The notes below the pieces were generated by a model that saw nothing but the letters and a program-made list of their open reading frames with translations, did no database searches and was not told the DNA's origin. A stretch of 64,000 nucleotides of DNA from Dugong dugon (taxonomy: Eukaryota; Chordata; Mammalia; Sirenia; Dugongidae): NCBI GenBank assembly GCA_030035585.1, contig CM057468.1, positions 53,688,145 to 53,752,144 on the forward strand. The letters run 5' to 3'. Position numbers and translations under genes: made by a program. Below, piece by piece: positions 11,256 through 26,200 of the stretch (positions within the stretch are counted from its first letter, which is position 1; every line of letters starts with the position of its first letter).

Positions 11256-14200
11256 CTGATCAGGGCAGAAAAAACAGAAGGTGAATCTCAAACAAATCGC
11301 TTCAATTATACTTGTAAAACTTTTGTTTAAAAAACAACTAGGTAACTAGCTTACATCAAACAAAATACATTTCTTTCGTAGAAGAGTGACTTCTGCATTT
11401 TGGAGAGGCGACACTTCATGTCTGACAGTTGCAGCAATCTTTTTGGTAATTTCCCATCTTTCAGGTAATTCCTACAAAAAACAAACGTGCAAAATAGGAG
11501 ATTTCTACAATTCCTCAAACAAATCAACCCGTAAGATGAAAGAATTCTACTTTCTTTACACTCACTCATGACATCTTTTCATTCTTATATAACATAAGGA
11601 GTTTATCCAGAAAAGACTGAAGAGATTAAGGCTTAGAGCCAGGCTGAAGTACAGATTGACCCGCTGGCACCTCTGTATTCATATCTTCCAAGCATACACC
11701 AGAGTAACTCTCATCTCAGAATAGATGAAAATCCTTTCAAAATCAGGATCAAAAATTTCCAAATTGTTTTGCTGTTGAGGGAATAAAATTAAAGCACCCT
11801 GGAAACCACTTTGCTGACCTATAGCAACTCCAATCTATAGATATCTCCAAAGTCTAACTAATATAATCCCTGCCAGGAGGAAGTAACTAAATATGAAGCT
11901 AAAGGAGTGACTGGATTTCAACAGAGATTAAGTGCTCAACTACTAGCCAAAAGATTGGCAGTTCGAAACCACCCAGAGGTGCCTTGGAAGAGAGGCCTGG
12001 CGATCTGTTTCTGAAGGGTCACAGCCTTGAAAACCCTACGGAGCAGCTTTACTCTGCACACATGGGGTCTCCGTAAGTCAGAATCGAATTCATAGCAACT
12101 AACAACAACAACAAAAACAGTAACTAGAAATGCAAGAGAGCCATGTTTAGTAGTTCACAAAGTGAAAAGAGATGCTTTGAATCTGATGGGGCTGGGATGA
12201 AAATGTGAATCAATCTCATCTTCCTGCTTCCCTCTAGCTTCCAAATCTCTGTGTCTGTTATTTCTTAATAGGAAGTCTGAGTATTTAGGTTAGGTTTATT
12301 TTAGATGACTAGGATTTTTGAAGCGAGAAGAGCAAAGGGAAGTGAAGGTTAATTCCAACTGGATACAGGACAAAAGAAGCAATAAATAGTCCAAGTAGCA
12401 ACTCAACTCTGCTCTCCCTGCCTACAATGCAAATAGGACAAAAGCAAGTTATTTTCTTTGAAGAGCAGTTGTGCATAATTACTGCTGAAAAGCACTCCCG
12501 GTATCCAGACTAACAAAGCATTGTTTCTATGGGTCATCTCCAGGACACTGAAATGTCTCTGTCATACAACACCATGGGACTCTACCTGGGTACTGAAGTG
12601 CAAAAGCAAAGGTTCCAAAGGCTGCTTTGTAACCTTCAATAAATATTTAATGAAGGATTCAGAAACTGCTAATTATAAAGAGTGCACTGTGCTAAGCACA
12701 AATTGGTCTACGTGGTAGAGGAGGTGCTACAAAGATAAAGCACACTGTTTAATTTAAATGACCTTATAATTTGCCAGAGTGAATGAGAGGGACACACAGT
12801 AACTATTCTATATGGCAGAATGTATTAACTTCCATCAGGAGGTATGTGTGTTATGGAATCAAAAACACTGGGGAAGCAACATGGTGTTGTGACAGGACTA
12901 CGAAACCAGGCCAGGAACATGAGATCTGCTCTCGAACCCACTTGTCCTTTCATTTTTGGTTTTCCCCTCTCTTCTCATCAAGCTTCTGCATCCTCATCTG
13001 TACAGAGTCTCACTTTGGGTTTCCAATTCCATCCCAGAGAACCTAAAAGCCCATGAGGTTCCTTTAGGGTCCACTGCAATAAAACCAGGGACAGGTCACA
13101 TAGGTAGGCTCAGGTCTCTTGACCTTTATCAACAGCAAGTCTGCTGTTGTCTGCTTTCTATTTGGGGATTACAAATAAGCATCTATTTGAGGAAAAAAAA
13201 AAAATTCATCAAAGACCAAAAGATCAGATGAACTCCAAAGTCTCTCTAACTGATATAATCCACTCAAAGAGGAAGAAACTGAATCTGAGGCTAAAGGAGT
13301 GACTAAATTTCAACAGGCAGAGATCAGGGCAAAATCCCTTGAGATCCTGTGAGGTTAGGCTACCAGTGAAGCATGGGGTGAGAGTGTGGGGTATTACGGA
13401 AACTGGCCAGTATAGAAGGATAAAGGCAATCGCTAAAGGTTTTTGAGCAGGGAAAGGTCTTGATAAGACCTGTAGGCCAGCAAGTTTCATCTAGCTTCAG
13501 AGTATATGGTAGATGAAGTATGAGGAGGAATGAGATGAGAAGCTGTTGCTGTGGCTGAGGTAAGAAGTAACAAGCACTCAATTAAAATGGGTTTAACAGG
13601 AATGGAAAGGAGGCAACAGACTGAAGAGACACTGCATCAAGCGACCATCTTGCTGGTGGTAAATTTCCATGGCTTTGAGGAAATAATACTTAAACTCTTG
13701 GTAGGCACAGCCACATCTATGTGTTTTTTAGCACAGAATCAAGCACAGAGAAGTATTTGGAAAATGTTATGATAGCTAATAGTAATAAAGGAGAAGCTGG
13801 CAGTAACTATCACGAATTGCTTTAATTAAAATAAAATAATCAAATCTAAATGACCTTGGATTTGCCAGTGGTTGTGTAAATATGACACCAAAAGCATAGG
13901 CAACAAAAGAAAAATAGGACTTCATTAAAACAAAAAACTTTCATGCATCAAAGGACATTGTCAAGAGAGTGAAAAGAAACCCACAGAATGGGAGAAAATA
14001 TTTGCAAATCATGTATCTGATAAGGGTTTGATTTCTAGAATATATGAAGAACTTCACAACTTAACAACAAAAAGATAAACAACCAATTAAAAAATAGGCA
14101 AGGGACTTGAACAGGCATTTCTCTAAAGGAGATACACAAATGGCCAACAAACACATGAAAAAATGCTCACAGTCATTAGTCATCAGGGAAATGCCAATCG

Positions 14201-17200
14201 AAACCACAATGAGACACCACTTCACATCTACTGTGATAGCTCTAATCAAAAAGAGGAAAAATTAACAAGTGTTTGGCAAGGATGTGGAGAAACTGGAACC
14301 TTCCTACATTGCTGGTAGGAATATAAAATGGTGCAGCTACTATGTAAATCAGTCTGGTTATTCTTCAGAAAGATAAGCATAGAATTATCATATGGCCCAG
14401 TAATTCCACTCCTAGGTATATACGAAAAAGTACTGAAACAGGGACTCAAACAAATACTTACACACAAATATTCATAGCAACACTATTCACAATAGCAAAA
14501 AGATGAAAACAACCCAAATTTCCATCAATGGATGAATAGATAAACAAAATGTGGTATGTTCATACAATGGAACAATGTGGATAAACCTAAAAAATATTAT
14601 TCCAAGTGAAAGAATCCATATACAAAAAGTCACATTTTGTATGATTGCATTTATATGAAGTATCCAGAATAAGTAAATCCACTGAGAGAGAAAACAGATT
14701 GGTGGTTGCCAGTGGCTTAGGGGATGGGAATGGGGAGTGATTGCTTAATGGGTATGGGGCTTTCTTCTGGGGTGATAAAAATGTTTTGGTACTAGATAGA
14801 GGTGGTGGTTACACAACATTATGGATGTACTAAATGCCACAGAATTGTATACTTTAAAATGGTTAATTTTATGTTATGTGAATCGTGAATTCACCTCAGT
14901 AAAAAAATAAAACAAAGAAAGAAAAAAGAAGAGGAAGTGAGAAATTGGAGACTACAAGAATAGACAATTAAAAAAAATAAAATAAAAAAGAGGCCTTGAA
15001 GGATATTCTACCAAAGAAGAAGCAAGCTCTGAGAGGTTAAGTAACTTGCCAAGGTAGGCACACAAGATGGACTTGCACAGTACTTGGGGGAAAAAAACAT
15101 CTGAGTTCCAAACTCTGATCACTAAAATAGAATCCAATAAATATTTTTTGGTTAATGTGTCCACTAAGGTTAAATGTAAGCACAGCCTGGAAGCTGGTGG
15201 ATGGTGTACATTTATAAACTAAGAACTTCAATATGGGTGTCGACAGATCCTCAACTGTGAAATCTTTGTTCATGGTTTTCAGTTATATTTTAAGAGATTT
15301 TGTTCTTCATTGGGCATACAACAGCCACCAAGTCTTTTCAGAGCATGGAAAAAAGAGGATAGCATCGAGGTCCTCTTTAGGAAACACAGTGATTTTGTCA
15401 TCCAAACAGGCTGTCTTTAACATGTCCATGACATGTTTCCAAAGATTAGGATACTTCTCAACTGACAGGAAGTGTTTAATGAAAAGTGCTTTGATATATT
15501 TCATTTCATTTAGTAAAAGAGGAACCAAAACAAGCAGTTTAGAGGCTACTGCTGAATACCTTCAAACAAGCAGGCAGCGGAGCATAGCGATTAAGAATAA
15601 TTATGTTGGCATGAAACACACCTCGGCGTGAGTGTTAGTTGGCTGTACTACTTGTGTGACTTTGAGAGAGTTATTAAATCTCTTTAAGCCTCAGATTCCT
15701 AGCCTGTAAAATGCAAACACTGGTTGTCTACTATACAGGTTATTACGAAGATGTAATAAGAGCGTGCATGTAAAGTGCTTGGCTAAAGGAGATGCTCAGT
15801 GTATGGTAATTATTATTAGTTCACCTCTACACTTACCTCCAGCTGAATATAGACTTGCTCAGGCATCTTCTGGCCATAGCTTTCCAAGAGTGCGATGGTT
15901 TCTTTTAGTGGTTCAAAGAGTTCATCAGTAGCTCTCTGTCGGCTCCTCACAGCCAGAAGATGCCCCATGATGTCAACTAAACCATCATGATCGCCTTCAC
16001 GTAATTCTCTTTGTAGTCCTGCATCTGTCTCCTTTATAAATTCTTGTAGCTCGTTCAGACTATTAAATATATATATAGATATATATGCACACAGTATAAT
16101 ATATATACACACAGACACAAACACATTAAAACTTTTAGTATATAAGACTTCTGATTGCAACTTATTTTCATTACAGACCTACTTAAACATTATTTGTTAT
16201 CTCTATTATAAAAACTGGCGGTTCTAATGCTCTTAAAATACCACAATTTTAGAAAACAATAAAGTATTAGATATTAATGATTCTAAATACCAGAGTACAA
16301 AAGGCTACCTGTCAATGACAAATCTCAAAAGGTGCTCCTGAAACATCCAGCTCCATTTCTTGATAATGTTTAGCAAGCTCACTTTGAAAGGCTTCATATC
16401 AACCTTGAACCAACTATCAAAGACCCTGAAGTCATCAAACTTGCTCATCTGAATGTACAAAGCCTCATAAATGTCAATCTATAATTAGAAAGAAAGAAAA
16501 AAAAAAAACCCAGTAACTGTAACAACTTAATCCAAAGTCAACAACCACATCAAATGCTAAGTTTTTTCCTTACCTGTTCTTTGAATTGCTCAATAGTCTG
16601 TGGTTGTTCAGGGATTTCTTCATTTGCATGAGCATCCATTTCCTCAGATGTTGAAGTATGGCCATAGAGGAGAAAATGCTTCATAAACTCAGCTCGCTCA
16701 TCCACCCAGAGGTAAGCATACATCTCCAGGGTGTTTCTGAAGTCTAAGACTTTTTTGATGACATCTGCCACTCTGTTCATTATCTCCTGCCTGACCTCTG
16801 CCAGGCCTAACATGTTATCCATATCGATCTAAATGAGAGGAAAATCAAGCACTTATTGAAACCAGCCTTGCTCTAGCAAGTATTCGAAAAATAACAAAAC
16901 TAGGCAATTGTTCAAAGCAAAAATCCTTTGAACAAAATCAAAATAAAAAATTAGGTTGCTTTTTGCAACTTCTCCTTTCCTCATGCTCCCCATTACCCCA
17001 ATTTATTTCCAAATAGCTAATATAAAAGCTAATACCTATTTACATATGCAAATAGATAGAAACCAAAACGTATTAGTGGTTACCATGGGTGTAGAGGAAA
17101 GGAGGTGTTGCTGTGTAGGGGACACTCAGTTTAAGTTAATGGTGGTAGACTAATTCAGAAAAAGATAGTGATAATGGTTGCACAACATGAACAATGTAAT

Positions 17201-20200
17201 TAATGTCACTGAATAATACACGTAAAAATTGTTGAATTGGCAAATGGTTTCTAACGCATATTTTTACAATTTAAAAAAAAAAGCTAATACCTATTTACAA
17301 ATAAAATACCTGATAATTTGCTATTTCCAGATGGGATGCTACTCGCTGCATCTGCGAAGACATTCTAAAACTATTGCATATCATTTCCTCTACCAGATCA
17401 TAGAAGCCATCGCCAGCCTCTTTTTCTAAAGACGGTTTAAAAACAATCTCAGGGGGCATTAGGATCATTTGTGCTTGAAAAAATGGTGCAGGCTTCAATT
17501 GTTTTTCTGTATTTATCAGAAAGAAATCCAGGTCATGCATTATAGCTTGAAAAAAGCCTTCTACCACAATGTCGTCAATGAATTCTACATAAATTTTCCA
17601 GGTGTCCAGAGAAGGATTGGCTTTAAAGAGTTTCCTATTTTCCTAGAAACAAACAAATATTAATAGATGAACATAAATAATATTGAGCATAAAAATGAAA
17701 GCTTTCCATTTAAATAGCTTGTTGGAGAAGGGACAGCATTTTTGTGCGCAACACAGGAATATTCAAGAGCTGGGTCGCAGAGCCTTAAGCTGGATGGCAA
17801 AGAGCTAAGCAGATGTTTAAAACCTTAAGTTTATTTATGACATAAACTCAGTCATTCTTTAAAGGAAAAAAGAGTATGAAGACTACTGTCTTCAAACAGA
17901 CAAGAAATATACTAGTTTTCAATGAATTCTAGATATACTGGACATCAGTGCTAGTTCCTGTTCTGTCCCTAACTGCACATGGCCTTGAACTTTGCCTGCC
18001 AGGGCCTTTTCTATAATTAAGAGGCTTCCCAAACCAGTCCTCCACAGAACACTAGAACACTGCTCTGGATATTTGGAGATAACCAGATATCACTAAGTCA
18101 GGGAAGCACCAGATAATCTATGTCACTCTCAGAGACTCATAGTGCATCTACTCTATTAAAGTCTCTTTAACTCAATTGTTTCCAAATCTTATTCAAGCAC
18201 ACAGAATAATTTTTTTGCAAACCATCTATGAGAAGCCTGTGAAATACTAACTCGGTTTGGGAAACACTAGACTAGGGAAGTCTAAGCACCCTTTATGCTC
18301 CAACAATATAAAGTTCTTCTGCCTTAGCATCTTCTAAGAGTGGAAGTGAAACAATGGACAGGCCAGTGGAGCAGGTTGGGGCCAGACAAAAGATGAAAAT
18401 GAGGTTAAGAACTGCTATAGGTTGGGCATACAATGGGCCAGACCTAGAGACACAGAGTTGAAAAGGTCAGGTGGGCAGCATGGTTGATTCCAGAGATCAT
18501 CTGGGTGATAAACTTTGCACAATCTATAAAGGGCAGAGGGCAGATGGCCAAGGCAGAAACTAGCACAAAGAAACGGAGACACTGGAATGAGAGCTGATTA
18601 TAAGGCAGACTATGCTCTTTGCTTTCTTTGATATTATCCACCATGGATATATGAGTAACCTCCTAATGGTTTCCCATCTACCTCCTTCCTTCCCTGTGGC
18701 TTACACTCAACAGGGAAAGCCTTTTTGCTCTATTTTCACTCAGAGCAAAAGCCAATGTCCTCATAATGGCCTACCAATCCCATGTGATATGCTCTTAGTC
18801 CCTGTCATGGATTGAATTGTGTCCCCCCAAAATATCTGTCAACTTGGCTAGGTCATGATTCCCAGTATTGTGTGATTGTCCACCATTCTGTCATCTGATG
18901 TGATTCTCCTGTGTGTTATAAATCCTATCTATCTGATGTTAATGAGATGGGATTGGTGGCAGTTATATAGACTCAACCTACAAGATTCATCTACAGCAGA
19001 AGCCAGTCTCTTTTGAGATATAAAACTGAGAAGTGAGCAGAGAGAGAGGGGCACCTCATATCACCAAGAAACAAGAGCCAGGAGAATAGTACATCTTTTG
19101 GACCCAGGGTCCCTGCACTGAGAAACTCCTCAACCAGGGGAAGATTGATGACAAGGACCTTCCTCCAGAGCCAACAGAGAAAGAAAGCCTTCCCCTGGAG
19201 CTGATGCTCTGAATTTGGACTTGTAGCCTACTAGACTGTGAGAGAATAAATTTCTCTTTGTTAAAGCCATCCGCTTGTGGTATTTCTGTTATAGCAGCAC
19301 TAGATAACTAAGACATTCCCTTCTCAACTCCATCCCTACTACTATCCCCTTGCTCATTCTGCTTCAGACAAGGCTCTCTAGCTGACCCTTGGACAAGCAC
19401 CTCAAAGCCTTTGCTCTTTTCTCAATCTAGAATACCCTTCTCCTGATATCCACATGACTCATATCCTTCCTCTTTCAGGCCTCTGCGCAAATACAATCTT
19501 AGTAGAGAGGCCTTCCCAACTACCTATATAAAATACTAACATCCCCCACCCTCCACCCCGCCGCATTGCCTATTCCATCTACTCTGCTGTATTTTCTGCC
19601 ATTGTTCTTATTACCAGGTGACCTAATATATATTGGCTATTTTCTCCTACTATCTTCCCAGGCTAGGATGTCAGCTCCATGAGACAAGGAACTTACATGG
19701 GATTTTTTACTTTTATTTTTCTGCTTTTGGTTTTGCTTCGTTTTCTGTTTTCTCTTAAATTGTTAATCCTAGAATAGAGCCTGGTACAAGTTTAAAGAAC
19801 TCAAATATTTGTTAAAAGGAGAGTTAACTGTTGTTACCCTTTTTATAAAAAAGTTGTGAGGGTTATGTGAGATGATATACGTGGTGTCTGACACATAATG
19901 GCATTCAACAAATGGTGGTCACTATTAAGAGCATTCAAAAGAGCATGTAACCATGAAAAAAATAAGGATACCCCCCCCACCCTTTCTGTTTAATTAAAAT
20001 ATCTCACATTCCAGCCCCATTCCTCAAGCATGAGAGTAGTGAGGGCTAAGAAATTATAAGCAAGTGAGGCAAATGCCTCCATTTTAAATGCCTAACAAAA
20101 CCACATGCAAAGTTGTGATTATTTGTATTTTTACAACAATAAATATTTGTAAAAACCATATATAAGGCTCTTTTCAGGCCTGATAAAGGGTCTTCTTCTT

Positions 20201-23200
20201 TTTTGCTTTTCTCTAAATTTAACGAAACAATCTTCTGTAAATACTAAAACCTTAAAAGAAATTACCTCTACCAAGCTGTGTATCTTGCAGCCATCTTCCT
20301 GGATTAACTTGTATTTTTTAGCAAACAAATCACCCTTGTCCTCCAAAGTAAAGTAAGTCTCCTTTCTGTGCTCCCTCCTAGGAAAGAGTGTGCACTCTGC
20401 CCATGCTCTCATTATTTGCTGGATCACTTCAACGTTGTTCTGAGTCTGCTGAACTCGGCGCTCCAGCTCAGAGGTCGTAGTCTTCACCTTCTGGATGTAT
20501 TCCCAGCAGTCATCCCGCCAGGTGAGATACGTCAAGGCTTCCTTCAGCTGGTCATCCACAGCCCTCAGTTCATCTTCTATCAGTGGGTACTCAACTTCCA
20601 GAAGCGTCTGTTTCAGCTTATTATAGCCTTGCACAAGAAGGTCAAGACTTCCAACGTACTGTGCAAAAGCAAAGAAAATCCCAAAACAAAAAAAGTACCA
20701 AATATGTTACAAGCACCAAATATATTTTCTCTACCTTAGAGGTATAACAATGCCATATGTCTATATGTTAATAATTAAAATTGATTCAAAACATGCCCTA
20801 GTACCTAAAAACACAAACCTTTAAAATAGTGTTTCTTTTCTTGAAGATGGCGAAGGCTGAATCCGGTATGTCTGACTTCTTTAACATCAGAAGATATTTC
20901 ACTTCTCTCAATACGGCTACTAGCTATGAAAAGAAATGCAAGGAGTATTACGTATTTTAAGAATATCTTTCAAATTTAACACAAGTGTGATTTAAAGCAC
21001 TTAAAATTTCATCCACGATCACTATATTTTAAAATGGTCAAGGTAAAGAAGCTTTTGTTTCAGATTTCTTTAAAAGCAAAACTCATACGTCCCACAACAC
21101 AGTACAGGTATAAAAAACAGAAGTATAAATCACTGCCTATGGCCCACAGTCAGAGAGAGAATTCGAGCAAAAGATATCAATATGCAGGCTAAGATCTGGG
21201 ATGGAAGGCCGTAAGTAGACTTGTGTTTTCCCAATACCGTCTATTCTACTACAATGCTTATTTTGAGAAAACACAAATTTGTTCCAATGTGATTCATGGA
21301 TTAGAAAAGTTTGACCACACCTCAAATTTTGTCAGCAAGAAATATTAGAAATGCCCAGATCGGCACCCAAATGAACCAAAAGGCTTAGGAATGTTCAAAA
21401 CACTCACATGTATACCTCAAACATCCACCAGCAGCCACCTAGTTCACCTTGGTGTTATGAGCCAAATTTGTCTGATTCAAGAAGACCTTCCTTTGACTAT
21501 GTTATAGTAACTCACAAGCTGTAACCATTCCGACATCTGCTTCCACAAGCCAGCTTCAGATCTTTGTCACGGTAAAGTGCCATGTTTATTGCAATATTCA
21601 TGTATTTCTTAACAATTTAACATGTGTAAAACTACACTACTGCTTTTATCAGGTTCCTATTTTTTTGTGTGTCACTGACAAAGTCTGAGTGCTGTGTTGC
21701 TAGCCCCCATTTCTCCTATAACTCCTGTGCCTTTTATTAAACAATAAAAAAAAAAAAAACTCATTGCCATCAAGTCAATTCCGACTGATAGCAACCCTAC
21801 AAAACAGAGTAGAACTACCCCATAGGGTTTCCAAGGCTGTGATCTTTATGGAAGCAAACTGCCACATCCTTCTCTCATGGAACGGCTAATGGGTTGGAAC
21901 CACCAACCTTTTGGTTAACAGGCAAGTGCTTAACTGCACCACCAGGCTCCATCATTCATAGTGTAGTAATTTTTAAGGAACATATATGCTGTGTTGTAGC
22001 AGAACGAGACTGTATTCCTACACCACAGGTTCTAGGGTAAAGATTGCACAGTATCCTTAAGAGGGTAAACCCGTTGACTTCCTTAGGTTATTTGCTCCAT
22101 AGGTTAACCAGTACCATATATTTTGTACATCTGTAATACCTTCAAGTAGAACTACGTGAATTACCCCCAAAATATCTCAGGACTTTGCTGTTGTTAGGTG
22201 CCATCAAGTCAGTTCCAACTCATACCAACCCCATGTATCACAGAATGAAATGCTGCCCGGTCCTGCACCATGCTCACAATTGTTGTTATGCTTGAGCCCA
22301 CTGTTGCAGCCACTGTGTTAATCCAACTCATTGAGGGTTTCTCTCTTTTTTGCTGATCCTGTACTCTACCAAGCATGATGTCCTTCTCCAGGGACTGATT
22401 CCTCCTGATAACATGTCCAAAGTATGTAAGACATAGTCTCACCATCTTTGCTTCTAAAGAGCATTCTGGTAGTACTTCTTCCAAGACAGATTTGTTCCTT
22501 CTTTTGGCAGTCCACGGTGTATATTCAATCTTCTTCACCAATGCCACAATTCAAAGGCGTCAATTCTTCTTCGGTCTTCCTTACGAATTGTCCAGCTTTT
22601 GCATGCATATGATGTGACTGAAAACAGTGTGGCTTGGGTCAGGCACAACTTAGTGTTCAAAGTGACATCTTTGCTTTTGAACACTTTAAAGAGGTCTTTT
22701 GCAGATTTGCCCAATGAAATGCATCTTTTGATTTCTTGACTGCTGCTTCCATGGGTGTTGATTGTGGATCCATGTAAAATGAAATCCTTGACAACTTCAA
22801 TATTTTCTCCGTTTATCATGATGTTGCTTATTGGTCCAGTTGTGAGGATTTTTGCTTTTTTTATGTTGAGGTGTAATCCATACTAAAGGCTGTGGTCTTA
22901 GATGTTCATCAGTAAGTGCTTCAAGTCCTCTTCACTTTCTGCAAGCAAGGTGTGTCATATTCATAACACAGGCTGTTAATGAGTCTTCCTCTAATCCTGA
23001 TGTCCCGTTCTTCTTCATATAGTCCAGCTTCTCGGATAATTTGCTCAGCATACAGATTAAATAGGTATAGTGAAAGGATAAACCCTGATGCACACCTTTC
23101 CTAACTTTAAGCCACGCAGTATCCCCTTGTTCTGTCTGAACAACTGCCTCTTGATCTATGTACAGGTTCCTCATGAGCACAGGTGTTCTGGAATACTCAT

Positions 23201-26200
23201 TCTTCACAATGTTATCCATAATTTGTCATGATCCATACAGTTGAATGCCTTTGCATAGTCCATAAAACACACATAAACCATCTTTCCGGTATTCTCTGCT
23301 TTCAGCCAAGATTCGTCTGACAACAGCAATGATATCCCTGGTTCTCAGGACTTTAATTTCTTTAAATTGGTTTTATAAAATCAGGAGGTAAAGATCATCC
23401 TCAGTTCTCTAACTCATATATTTATTTATGTGTGCTGGGTTTTATAAAATAAAATGATGCTAATCGTCGCGTATATTTTAGGGAAATGGATCGGAATAAA
23501 GGTGCAGATTATGACTATCAAACTCAGTGAAGCTAACCTTCCCACTTCCTAGGGATACATTTACACTGCCATGAGAGACTCTAGGTAATTGCTAGTCACT
23601 AATATATAATCTTTGCTATCTAAAAAAGTCAGCCAGATGTTTAAGTACTTATATTTTTTTTGTCAGGGAAATTTATAAGCAGATATTCTTATATTCTTGC
23701 TTTTTACTGTAAGAGCATATTAACACTAGGTAAACAGAAAAGACAGGTTGTGTCTTTTAACTAGCAAGATACCAGACTTGGAGATAGACTGTTTAAAATA
23801 CGTATACATACATATTATATTTAGTATATATACACACAGATAATGTAACATAAATATATATGCACATGTTCATATAATTGATAATAAAGTTTCTGTACTT
23901 TCATTACATAACAATAAATTTATGAGAAAATAAACATTCAGAAAAATATATGAAAGTTTCCCTTTGTATATGGCTTATCACGGGATAACAAAGATCTGTT
24001 CATTAAAGGTAATCGTCATCCTGGATATTATTTAACTGCTAACGTTATTTTTGGTATTAATATGTTGTTTTATATTTTTCATGAAAATTGTTTACAAAAA
24101 CTACCATCTATTTAATCAACATATTTAAGCTTGTTCTGTCCCTATAAAAGACATTATAACAAATCAAAATTTGCCATTGTCCATCAAAAACACTACAGAA
24201 GGTCTCTTATTCTACATATTTTGTGGATTCTCTAAATGTTAACTTACATGATGACATTTCTATTTAACTAAATATACTTCTATATGTGTTATGAATAAAT
24301 TCAAGCCTAAAAGTATCTGGTAATAGACTACTGATTCAATTAATCTGAGCTAACTTTGATGAAGTGTTACCACATGCCAGACACAAGGCTAGAAATAAAA
24401 TACAAAAATGAAATTGACATGGACTGTCAAGGAGCTCATTATCTACTGAGGATGGGGCCAATAAATAAAAATTACAAGGAAAACTAATTTTAAAAAAAGA
24501 ATAATTGTATAGAATTCGGGGAACAAACCTCTAAAACAAAGGCCTATGAGAAGTTATTCACAGTTCTATTTTCACAGCACTGGTATTTTAAATTAATGGA
24601 AGCATTGGAAATACATAGGTAATAAAAATGGCATCTATAAAACATCTTAAAAGAATCAAGCCCTTACCTTTGGGTCAAAGTTGACATTGAGAAGACCATC
24701 GATGGCACTGTATTTAATTATAGGTTGATTCAAACTGAACTCACAGATTTCATCCACATTGCTTTTCCATTCATTATAGATACGATTTTCAAACTGGTCT
24801 AGCAAAGTTGTCATTTCAACATACTTCTGGTAAACTAGGGCATCATCAGGACTTTCCAAGAATCTGTAAGAATGTAAGAATATGGTTTTTCTACTTTCTA
24901 CACATTAGATTTCAGTTTATTTTCAATAACTCAATATGCAATGGAATATATATATAAGACAATATAAACAAAAGGGAAGAGAAACAAAGACCAAATAATC
25001 CGTATGAATTATTTTTGTTTTTTTAAAAACATATAATTATGAAATGAATGGAACTCCAGTGATTTTACTAAACGTCCAAAGCAACAAGTTACCAATTCTT
25101 ACAACAAGAAGAGATGAAGATCTGTATAATAAAAGGAGTATTATTTACCGGAGAAAGGAAAAACAATTAACAACAAAAAATCTACAATCACATTGCAAGT
25201 GAAAAGAAAAAAGATAAAGATTTGAAAGCAGGGAAACATATGAAGTTAAGAGACCCATTAAAAATATTCTAAGACCATTGGGATGAATCCCTCTCAATGA
25301 ACGCAACCAATGATAGGAGTTAAAATAAGACAATGACTCTTTAAGTGCTAGTACGTACAGATCACTGCCCTATAAAAAAAATCACCTGTTATCATTAAAG
25401 ATAATTTTATCATGAAATAAGTCTAAATTCTTACAGATAATGAAGAGATGCAAAGTTGGACCAAAATGTCTGAAGTCGTTCCAGGATCTCTTCGGCCCAC
25501 TTGATGTTTCCTGAGGTAAATGGCATATTCTTGTGAAGAATTACATCTCCATGTTCAATCTGCAAGTTGGTATTTTGGTGAAGAGGAAGAAAGGTAATCA
25601 GAATGCCTTGTAACCTGGTAGCAATGGTTCATTTTGATACTTTTACAGTAGAAATATATAAAACACATGTGCTAATAACTTGCTGATTAGAAGATTTATG
25701 GTCCTGAGCCAGGTTCTTCATCTTCTTAAGAAGTTCAATGAAATGAAAGCATAAAAATTACAGTGCCTATTTCTAACCTTTATTTATAATCAAACATAGT
25801 TCTAGTTGACAGTCATCACCCGTAAAAACAATTAGCTTGAGAGGAGGATCACGCGCATTTTTAGGGCAGTAAAATTATTCTGCATGATAGTGTAATGGTA
25901 GACACATGACATTACGCATTTGTCAAAACCCACAGGACTGTACAACACGTATCATGAACCCTAACGTAAACTATGGCCTTTACTTAACAATAACATATCA
26001 ATATCGGTTCATCAATTGTAACAAACGTACCCGCTAATGCAAAATGCTAACAGGAGAAATAATGTGCAGGGGTGAGGGATGTGGGAGCTCTCTGTACCTC
26101 TGAACAATTTTTCTGTAAACCTAAAACTGCTCTAAAAAATAAAATCATTAAAAAAAAAAATGGTATCATGGACATCCATCACTTACCCATCAACCTTATC

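Noticed and set aside
18803-19315. Endogenous retrovirus with genes
   Set aside because: Only solo LTR sequence is present here and at 50750 and 57798. No internal viral region was seen.
15837-20658. DNAH9 or DNAH17 instead of DNAH11
   Set aside because: The general pattern is shared, but the specific wording of several blocks fits DNAH11 as I remember it. A protein alignment would settle this.
22209-23219. Reading frames as separate genes
   Set aside because: They are fragments of one broken RTE reverse transcriptase on the minus strand.
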